A DNA stretch of 64,000 nt. It comes from Oxalicibacterium faecigallinarum (GTDB taxonomy: Bacteria; Pseudomonadota; Gammaproteobacteria; Burkholderiales; Burkholderiaceae_D). The stretch is taken from the NCBI RefSeq assembly GCF_014635705.1, contig NZ_BMDI01000002.1, positions 434,001-498,000 on the forward strand. Direction: 5' to 3'. The position numbers and the translations under genes were made by a program. The notes under the pieces are model-generated. The model was given only the letters and a program-made list of their open reading frames with translations. It did no database searches and was not told the DNA's origin. Below, piece by piece: positions 58,342-64,000 of the stretch (positions within the stretch are counted from its first letter, which is position 1; every line of letters begins with the position of its first letter).

Positions 58342-58530
58342 TTCAACTCTCCTCAAAAATCCAAAATATAGGCAATAGTCATAGCGATGACAATTGGCTC
58401 GGTGTCACCTGGCACAGTTAGAGTCAAGCAAAATATTTTTTCAATTTTCGGGTACATGCCAGCTTCCATTAGCCAGACTCAAGAAATCTGGCTAAGGAGC
58501 CTGCTATGTTGTCTGCGTAAGATCGACGAC

Positions 58531-58935
58531 TTAGCAAGTGGCGAACTCAATCCGTACACCACTAGGCATAGCGCAGATAAAGTGATGTGTTGAAGAACCA
58601 ACCCGCATGGGCTTAGGCTCAAATTCAACGACAACATCAGGGTGTTTCTGTACTCTTTCAAACACCAATGTCAGTGTTTGAGGATCGCTTACGGAAAGCG
58701 CTAAATGATGCAGTCCAATATTGCGTCTTCGATTGAAAGCCACTGCATTTTTGGGATCTTCGACACGCCACAATGTGAGCGTAATCGTTCCATCTGAAAC
58801 AAACGCCGCAGGATATTCATCGTTCCGACCTTTTTCATTCCAGTTCAGGGTCTTCACAAAGAAGTCCACTGCAGAATCTAAGTCTGGAACGGCGAGTCCG
58901 ACATGGTGTACACCAAGCGTAAGTGGAGTATTCAT
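58531..58935 (-). CDS. VOC-family protein (glyoxalase/dioxygenase-like)
   Basis: 134 residues of the vicinal-oxygen-chelate fold: GVHHVGLAVPDLDSAVDFF is the N-terminal metal His repeat, followed by GLHHLALSVSDPQTLTLVFE and a second half with HHFICAMPSGVRIEFATC. Metal ligands (His in VHHVG, His/Glu later) are present. Relatives are glyoxalases, fosfomycin-resistance enzymes or dioxygenases. It is last in the SDR-tautomerase-MFS-VOC minus-strand operon and likely acts on the same compound class. Confidence 0.85.
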   Translation of the reverse strand: MNTPLTLGVHHVGLAVPDLDSAVDFFVKTLNWNEKGRNDEYPAAFVSDGTITLTLWRVEDPKNAVAFNRRRNIGLHHLALSVSDPQTLTLVFERVQKHPDVVVEFEPKPMRVGSSTHHFICAMPSGVRIEFATC

Positions 58936-58937
58936 CT

Positions 58938-60122
58938 TTAAGTTGTCAGTTTGGTTTCGGTTGTTCCGTTTTTGCGAGAAAACGTTGCCGCCGCTGCAGC
59001 GATCAGTAAGGCTACCGCCGCGAAGTACAACGACAAAGTGAATGACTGTTGACGCGCAAAGACAGCGTCGGCAATCAATGGGCCAACAATTGCGCCAACG
59101 CCATACCCAGAGCTCATCATGGCCAGCACATTGAATTTCACGGTATGTGCGACGCGACGTGCGGCGGGTAAAACGATCGTGACGGTACCCATGAAAGAGC
59201 CGCCAACCAATATCGCGCTAATGCCGTAACTCATCACGCTTGGGTACACAGCCGGTAATCCGACGCCGATACCTTGCACAAGAAGGTTTGTTGTCAGTGC
59301 CTTTTTGGTGCCCAGACGTTCATGCAAAAGATGCCATAAGAAACTAGATGGGATGGCACCAATGCCAAACAGCGTCCAGACATGCACAGGATTGAAGGAT
59401 CCCAATGCGCCACGCACAAACAGCGGAAGGTAAGCGGATGTGATGCTGGCACCGAATCCACTCAGCATGTAAATGACTAAAAGTGTTCTTGCAGAAAGGG
59501 CAGCTTGCTGTGTATGACCGGGCCTGGTGATGTGCGTCTGAACGGAAGAGACATGCGACTTCGTGCTCATGATCTGCAACGCGCAAATTCCCATTGCGGC
59601 TCCAGCCACGGATACCAGTAGCCAATTCAACTCACTGTTTAATCCATACCAGCTACCGGCAGCAATCAGCTCGGCTGATATCGCAATGCCAAGTCCTACA
59701 CCTGAGTACAGTAATGGTGCGCCAGCCGTATTGGCCTGATCATGCAAAAGCCAGTGCGATGCCGATACCATCGCAAAGGCACTTGCGATCCCCGCAAATG
59801 CGCGAATACCGATAATGACTTCGTGTGAAACTGGAAGTGCGAGCGTCAGTGTGCAAATCACTGTCGCAACGATCGCAAAAATGCACTTTCTCAAACTGGA
59901 GACAGATGGGAAGAATCCGGCGAGGAATGCCCCAATCAAATAGCCGGCATTATTGGCAGAGGCCGCGTATGACCCAACGCTGACAGTCATGACGTTGTCT
60001 TGCACCATCTGTGGATACAGACCTGTGAAAGCAAAGCGTCCGATACCCATGCCGACGACGAGAATGACCGCAGCGGCCAGTGCAGCGCTGCGGTCAGATG
60101 ATGATGTTGTGATGGTTTTCAA
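58938..60122 (-). CDS. MFS transporter (YbfB/YjiJ type)
   Basis: 394-residue major facilitator with about 12 membrane segments. It opens (TTG start, with AAAGG upstream) as MKTITTSSSDRSAALAAAVI and includes GMGIGRFAFTGLYPQMVQDN, the YbfB-family signature, and NNAGYLIGAFLAGF. The C-terminal half repeats with SGFGASITSAYLPLFVRGAL. No substrate can be named. It lies 2 bases from the VOC gene and 10 from the tautomerase. In this context it may export or import the compound acted on by the operon. Confidence 0.85.
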   Translation of the reverse strand: MKTITTSSSDRSAALAAAVILVVGMGIGRFAFTGLYPQMVQDNVMTVSVGSYAASANNAGYLIGAFLAGFFPSVSSLRKCIFAIVATVICTLTLALPVSHEVIIGIRAFAGIASAFAMVSASHWLLHDQANTAGAPLLYSGVGLGIAISAELIAAGSWYGLNSELNWLLVSVAGAAMGICALQIMSTKSHVSSVQTHITRPGHTQQAALSARTLLVIYMLSGFGASITSAYLPLFVRGALGSFNPVHVWTLFGIGAIPSSFLWHLLHERLGTKKALTTNLLVQGIGVGLPAVYPSVMSYGISAILVGGSFMGTVTIVLPAARRVAHTVKFNVLAMMSSGYGVGAIVGPLIADAVFARQQSFTLSLYFAAVALLIAAAAATFSRKNGTTETKLTT

Positions 60123-60132
60123 AATACCGCCT

Positions 60133-60363
60133 TTAGGACTTGGCTTTCTGCTTGCGGTACTCGGAGGTCGTTACACCGCCGATCCCCCAGTTTTCGAGAT
60201 CGACTTCTTCGATTACCACGAAGGTACGGCTATGCTCTTTGCCCATAACTTCGTAGAGCAAATCGCTGACGCCTTTGATCAACGCTTTCTTTTGCTCCAG
60301 CGTTGTCACATCGGCGCCCGGAGCCGTACCTTCACGAGTCACTTTAATGTTCACGTAAGGCAT
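60133..60363 (-). CDS. Tautomerase family protein (4-oxalocrotonate tautomerase-like)
   Basis: 76 residues starting MPYVNIKVTREGTAPGADVT. Proline-2, after Met removal, would be the catalytic base, and the conserved Arg is in VTREG. This small homohexameric family catalyses keto-enol shifts in aromatic degradation or dehalogenation. It lies between the SDR and MFS genes in the operon. Its neighbours (SDR, VOC, exported dehalogenase-like hydrolase) agree with a role in xenobiotic turnover, but that is inference. Confidence 0.87.
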   Translation of the reverse strand: MPYVNIKVTREGTAPGADVTTLEQKKALIKGVSDLLYEVMGKEHSRTFVVIEEVDLENWGIGGVTTSEYRKQKAKS

Positions 60364-60373
60364 GGCTCACCTC

Positions 60374-61087
60374 TTACCAACGACCAGCGTGTTGGCCACC
60401 GTCGACGTTGAGTGTCTCACCGGTGACGAACTTTGCTTGTTCCAGATACATCGCTGCGTCGACAACATCCTGAACTTCGCCCATGCGGCCCATTGGATGC
60501 AATCCACCAAGGAACTCGTAATTTTCAGGTGCATGCATAGGTGTTTTGATGATGCCAGGTGCAATCGCATTGACGCGAATACCTTTCGTTGCATACTCAA
60601 TCGCCAGACCACGGGTGACTGCATCCAAGCCGCCTTTGGTGATCAACGCGAGACCTGCCGGAATGGTGGTGAGTGCTTGTCGCACCAGTGTGGTCGTGAT
60701 TTGGACGATATGCCCGTTTTGCTGCTTCAGCATTTGTTCGACAGCGTGCTGAGTGATATGGAAGAAGCCTGCAACGTTCGTGCTCAGCATATTGTTCAAG
60801 TCTTCTACCGTGTAGTCAGTAAATGGCTTGCCAATGAAGATACCCGCGTTGTTGATCAGGGTGTCAACGCGACCAAAACGACTGACTGCGGTTTCAACCA
60901 GTTTCTTTGCGACATTCCGATCCGAAATATCACCAGGAACGGCAATCAAGCCTTCATCCGCTGTCTGCTTGATATTGCGAGAGTTTGCAATGACGATGAA
61001 TCCGTTATCGCGATATGCCTGCGCAATACCTGCACCAAGACCTTGAGATGCGCCCGTTACGATGGCGACTTTTTGTTCACTGCTCAT
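60374..61087 (-). CDS. SDR-family oxidoreductase
   Basis: 237 residues from ATG 61087 (MSSEQKVAIVTGASQGLGAG). The NAD(P)-binding TGASQGLG motif, NNAG in LINNAGIFIGKPFTD, and catalytic residues where the Ser/Tyr/Lys triad should be are partly visible. The usual YxxxK appears to be replaced here by TTLVRQALTTIPAGLALITKGG, with no Tyr at that position. So either the catalytic Tyr is lost or the enzyme is a divergent SDR. Classical motifs at the end include IRVNAIAPGIIKTPM and LNVDGGQHAG. It heads the operon opposite a LysR gene. Confidence 0.85.
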   Translation of the reverse strand: MSSEQKVAIVTGASQGLGAGIAQAYRDNGFIVIANSRNIKQTADEGLIAVPGDISDRNVAKKLVETAVSRFGRVDTLINNAGIFIGKPFTDYTVEDLNNMLSTNVAGFFHITQHAVEQMLKQQNGHIVQITTTLVRQALTTIPAGLALITKGGLDAVTRGLAIEYATKGIRVNAIAPGIIKTPMHAPENYEFLGGLHPMGRMGEVQDVVDAAMYLEQAKFVTGETLNVDGGQHAGRW

Positions 61088-61178
61088 CTGATATTCTCCA
61101 AAGTTGTAATAACCGTTTAACTGCGGAGTCACAGGTTACTGCTACGCTAGATATTTAAAAATCCGCTATTCTTTAACA

Positions 61179-62066
61179 ATGACTGATAAAAAACGCACAG
61201 AGACCGATTGGCAAGACCTTCGCGTATTTCTCGCGCTATGCCGGCATGGAAGCCTGTCAGGCGCTGCGCGTGCATTAGGGGTCAACCACGCCACCATTTC
61301 ACGCAGGATTCAATCCCTTGAGTCCAGTGTCGGGGAAAAGCTAGTTGAAAGAAGGCCGGATGGTTATGTGCTTACGCCTGCAGGAACGCGCACGATGGAG
61401 ATTGCCAGCTCGATGGAAGCAGCTGCGCAAGGCATCGCAAGGGGTGGTGACGAAACGTCATTGAAGGGCTTAGTCCGTGTTAATGCACCGCCCGCGCTAT
61501 CTTTGGCGTTTGTGATTGAAGAACTTGCTCGCGTACCTACTGTTTATCCGGGCCTAGACATCGACATTGCGAGCGATTTGCGCTCGATCAGTTTAGATCG
61601 GCACCAGGCGGATATTGCCGTTCGATTAGGACGTCCGCTAGATGGCGATTTCATCGCAAAGCCGATGGGGCGTATGGACTTTGGCTTTTACGGCACGCCG
61701 AGAATCTGCGCGCAGATTGAAGCGGGGATGGAGCCCGTTTTTATCAGCTTCGATGAAGAAAACGCCGATATGCCAGATGCGACTTGGCTAGCCCGAAACT
61801 ATCCAAAAGCACGCGTGTCTTTTAGGGCAAACAATCACGTGGGACAGGCCACTGCTGCGAAGGCTGGCGCGGGTCTAGCGCTGATCCCTCATTATGTCGG
61901 TCGTCGTGAGAGAACGCTTCAGCTCTGCAAAATGCCAGTCGAGCCCGCGTCACGAGAGATTTGGATCTTGACCCGTCGTCAAGATCGCAACAATCAACCA
62001 ATCAGAACCGTTGCGGATTTTCTGATGGAGTCGTTTTCAAACAATCGACAGTTATTTGAAGCATGA
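61179..62066 (+). CDS. LysR-family regulator
   Basis: 295 residues. The N-terminal helix-turn-helix is typical: LRVFLALCRHGSLSGAARAL, then GVNHATISRRIQSLESSVGE. The substrate-binding half has FVIEELARVPTVYPGLDIDI and LIPHYVGRRERTLQ. It is divergent from the SDR-led operon with a 91-base gap, so it probably regulates it and itself. A terminator lies at its 3' end, overlapping the end of the convergent CGNR gene. Confidence 0.92.
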   Translation: MTDKKRTETDWQDLRVFLALCRHGSLSGAARALGVNHATISRRIQSLESSVGEKLVERRPDGYVLTPAGTRTMEIASSMEAAAQGIARGGDETSLKGLVRVNAPPALSLAFVIEELARVPTVYPGLDIDIASDLRSISLDRHQADIAVRLGRPLDGDFIAKPMGRMDFGFYGTPRICAQIEAGMEPVFISFDEENADMPDATWLARNYPKARVSFRANNHVGQATAAKAGAGLALIPHYVGRRERTLQLCKMPVEPASREIWILTRRQDRNNQPIRTVADFLMESFSNNRQLFEA

Positions 62067-62090
62067 TCCCTGCTTAGGGGATCATGCTTT
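62061..62090 (+). terminator. Intrinsic terminator after LysR gene
   Basis: gcatgatccc (62061-62070) pairs with gggatcatgc (62078-62087), then ttt. It overlaps the last codons of the convergent CGNR gene. Confidence 0.75.
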
Positions 62091-62663
62091 GCTGCGGGCC
62101 CTGTAAGCAGCTACTTTCATACGATTCCCACACATTGCCATGCTGCACCACCGACGACGTCCTGCTTTCGTACGGTCGTAAAACAGCAGTGTGCATTCAT
62201 CGCACTCGCATTTCCTGACTTTCTCAAAGTTGGCTTCTGCCAGAAGCTGAGCAAGTGCTTCTGCCACCGGCAAAAGATCAGCTTCCACATTGTCTGATGC
62301 CGCCTCCTGATTGGTCACGGCAGGCTCATCACCCTTGCTCCATCGAAGGACAAGGTGGTAACTACCTAATGAGAGGTAGCGATTCAACGCAGAGGGGTCT
62401 GCCCATTTGCCGGCATGTCTCATGGTTACCAATTCACGCGCAATATCCCTTAGCTCAAGCGCTGCCTTGAGTAGTCCACGTGACTTGGCTTGATCCGAAC
62501 GACGTGAGGCTACCTGTGCCTGTTGTAGCCACTTCGTCACGCTGGCGTCATCAGTCAGGAGATCCTGCTTGTTGTCTCCGACGCCATACGCCGTGTTAAT
62601 GAAATCCAATGCCAAGTTGTCGCCAACAAACAATGCTGACGAATTGTGGCCGCTGCTGTCCAT
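62082..62663 (-). CDS. CGNR zinc-finger (ABATE) transcription factor
   Basis: 193 residues from ATG 62663 (MDSSGHNSSALFVGDNLALD); GGAGA lies 6 bases upstream. The N-terminal ABATE domain has LALDFINTAYGVGDNKQDLL and the C-terminal CGNR zinc finger CECDECTLLFYDRTKAGRRR then WCSMAMCGNRMKVAAYRARS, with Cys pairs and CGNR (MCGNRMKV). This family represses or activates divergent or neighbouring genes in response to small ligands. It faces the alpha/beta-hydrolase across the GTAACC operator array, part of which sits in its own leader. It is a strong candidate for the regulator that reads that array. Confidence 0.9.
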   Translation of the reverse strand: MDSSGHNSSALFVGDNLALDFINTAYGVGDNKQDLLTDDASVTKWLQQAQVASRRSDQAKSRGLLKAALELRDIARELVTMRHAGKWADPSALNRYLSLGSYHLVLRWSKGDEPAVTNQEAASDNVEADLLPVAEALAQLLAEANFEKVRKCECDECTLLFYDRTKAGRRRWCSMAMCGNRMKVAAYRARSKA

Positions 62664-62693
62664 GTTGAGTCTCCAATTTACGACATCGATATT

Positions 62694-62766
62694 GTAACCC
62701 ATAAAAAAACATTTGACAGGTTACGCATATGCTTTGTAACCTAAATATAAGCACTTTACAGGTTAC
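62694..62766. promoter_or_regulatory. Symmetric four-site GTAACC operator array
   Basis: GTAACC at 62694-62699, GGTTAC at 62719-62724, GTAACC at 62736-62741, and GGTTAC at 62761-62766. Half-sites alternate in orientation, with centre distances of 25, 17 and 25 bases, mirror-symmetric about base 62730. A -35-like TTGACA lies at 62713-62718. The array lies between the CGNR gene and the hydrolase gene. It looks like an operator for a dimeric or tetrameric regulator. Confidence 0.8.
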
Positions 62767-62814
62767 ATGCTTCCGGTGCGAAATTTTCAACTTATTCGTT
62801 TAGGAGTCAGCACA

Positions 62815-63804
62815 ATGAAATTCAATCATCTTCTCTTCGGCGCCTTGGCCACCATCGGCATGGCAGGTGTCATTGCATCCACCCCAGCACATGCTGCGAG
62901 CGCAAACAGTGCAGGAACAACCAAAGTAACGAGTGCGACACAGGTCAGCCATAAATTCGTGCGTGTTGGCGAGGTCAATGTGTTCTATCGCGAAGCAGGT
63001 AACCCATCTAACCCGACTGTCCTGCTTCTGCATGGCTTTCCGACGTCATCGTTCATGTATCGCAAGCTGATTCCTATCCTTGCCGATCGCTATCACGTTA
63101 TTGCCCCAGACCTGCCAGGCTTTGGCTTTACTGAAAGCCCTGACCGTTCGAAGTACGCCTACACCTTCGACAATCTGGCGAAGACCATCGATCAATTCAC
63201 TGATGAACTGAAGCTGAAGAAATACGCACTGCAAGTCTTTGACTACGGCGCGCCTGTTGGTTGGCGTCTTGCGGTAGCCCATCCTGAGCGTATTACCGCG
63301 ATCATCTCTCAGAATGGCAACGCGTACGAAGAGGGCCTGAGCGAGGGCTGGGCACCAATCCAGAAATACTGGAAAGAACCTAATGATGCCAATCGCAATG
63401 CCCTGCGCGACTTCCTGAAGCACGATGCAATCAAGTGGCAGTACGAGACGGGCGTGAAAGACGTCAGCAAAGTAGCCCCAGAATCCTATTTCCTTGACGC
63501 CACAATGGTTGCGCGTCCGGGCAATGATGAAATTCAACTGGACTTGTTCAAGGACTACGCAACCAACGTGGACCTGTATCCGAAATTCCAAGAGTACTTC
63601 CGCAAAAACAAACCAGCGCTGCTGGCTGTTTGGGGCAAAAACGATCCGTTCTTCTTGCCACCAGGCGCTGAAGCATTCAAGCGCGACATTCCAAAGGCAG
63701 AGGTTCGTTTCTACGACACGGGGCACTTTGCTCTAGAAACGCATGTCGATGAGATTGGTCAGGCAATCCACAAGTTCTTGGATCGCAACATATCGCGTCG
63801 TTAA
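62815..63804 (+). CDS. Exported alpha/beta-hydrolase with Asp nucleophile (haloalkane dehalogenase/epoxide hydrolase-like)
   Basis: 329 residues from ATG 62815 (MKFNHLLFGALATIGMAGVI); AGGAG lies 9 bases upstream. A Sec signal (ALATIGMAGVIASTPAHAAS) is cut after about residue 27. The hydrolase core has the oxyanion loop LLLHGFPTSSFMYRKLI, the nucleophile elbow LQVFDYGAPVGWRLAV in which Asp replaces the usual Ser, the acid in WGKNDPFFLPPGAEAF and the base His in DTGHFALETH. Asp nucleophiles mark haloalkane dehalogenases, epoxide hydrolases and fluoroacetate-type enzymes. The frame 62767-62814 upstream is discounted because it starts inside the operator region. Export is unusual for this group. 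Confidence 0.88.
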   Translation: MKFNHLLFGALATIGMAGVIASTPAHAASANSAGTTKVTSATQVSHKFVRVGEVNVFYREAGNPSNPTVLLLHGFPTSSFMYRKLIPILADRYHVIAPDLPGFGFTESPDRSKYAYTFDNLAKTIDQFTDELKLKKYALQVFDYGAPVGWRLAVAHPERITAIISQNGNAYEEGLSEGWAPIQKYWKEPNDANRNALRDFLKHDAIKWQYETGVKDVSKVAPESYFLDATMVARPGNDEIQLDLFKDYATNVDLYPKFQEYFRKNKPALLAVWGKNDPFFLPPGAEAFKRDIPKAEVRFYDTGHFALETHVDEIGQAIHKFLDRNISRR

Positions 63805-64000
63805 GCATGATGCTCTGAGGTCTGATTATCGCAATCGACCTTAAAACTCCCCAGGCAGTGCAATAACTTCGCTGTCTGGGCACCCCTCTAATTTCTCTTC
63901 CCGTTGTGCATTTATTCTCAGCCGCTACGCGCGAATGCTGAATGTTTCGCAAGGACAAATCGGCGTAGTCTCCGATCAATGTTGAAGCCGGATTGCGATC
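63805..64000. other. Right window edge, 196 bases without a recognised gene
   Basis: After the hydrolase stop no supported coding frame is seen. An imperfect inverted repeat cccaggcag/ctgtctggg (near 63850-63880) has no T-run. A gene may begin beyond the window edge. Confidence 0.4.

Noticed and set aside
62767-62814. Upstream extension of the exported hydrolase (start at 62767)
   Set aside because: It begins directly at the operator array, has no ribosome site, and would put a basic stretch before an obvious signal peptide. The ATG at 62815 has AGGAG.

Overview
This 64 kb window looks like the chromosome of a betaproteobacterium, most likely of the order Burkholderiales and close to Herminiimonas/Janthinobacterium (Oxalobacteraceae). 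The basis is moderate GC content, the protein sequences, and characteristic neighbourhoods (omlA/bamE-fur, leuS-lptE-holA-proA, grpE-dnaK-dnaJ, recA-recX). The species call is inference; no database search was possible.

Layout. 1-8.3 kb is one long minus-strand run: bamE, dapB, exbB, exbD, an orphan barstar-like gene, leuS, lptE, holA and proA (cut by the left edge). fur diverges from bamE. 8.8-19.1 kb is stress and housekeeping: hrcA, a HAD phosphatase, nadK, recN, hemH, then grpE-dnaK-dnaJ with textbook sigma-32 promoters. A 26-codon membrane microORF sits between hemH and grpE. 19.2-28.6 kb holds an HD-GYP protein, a YpfJ-type metalloprotease, panB, a deoxynucleoside kinase, folK, pcnB, a HAD-IB phosphatase, hda, purM and a glutamine amidotransferase. 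28.6-32.9 kb is a complete Anbu (ancestral proteasome-like) cluster. 33-37.5 kb is a response regulator/kinase/DUF4212/sodium-solute symporter operon. 37.7-40.1 kb carries an RNase HI-like gene, recA and recX.

The recA gene is broken as read: about 26 bases covering the Walker A (P-loop) codons are missing and the frame is shifted. The LexA box in front of it and recX behind it are intact.

Accessory DNA. 40.2-50.3 kb is a two-partner secretion locus: a TpsB transporter, a 2097-residue filamentous hemagglutinin whose C-terminus contains an esterase-like GHSRG motif, and two lipoproteins. It ends beside tRNA-Leu(CAA). After a glycosyltransferase and rpmE2, an AT-richer island at about 53.0-58.4 kb holds a coiled-coil/winged-helix protein, an IS1595-family transposase, a 550-base stretch with two apparent small transcripts, an AlpA-like regulator, a 378-residue protein I do not recognise, a DUF4365 nuclease-like protein and small ORFs. 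58.5-63.8 kb is a metabolic/detoxification block: a minus-strand SDR-tautomerase-MFS-VOC operon with a divergent LysR regulator, then a CGNR-type regulator facing an exported alpha/beta-hydrolase across a symmetric four-site GTAACC operator array.

Most noteworthy: the recA P-loop deletion, the promoter-to-terminator small RNA candidate at about 55.19-55.25 kb with its operator repeats, the GTAACC operator array, and the structured leader motif shared by both two-partner secretion genes.
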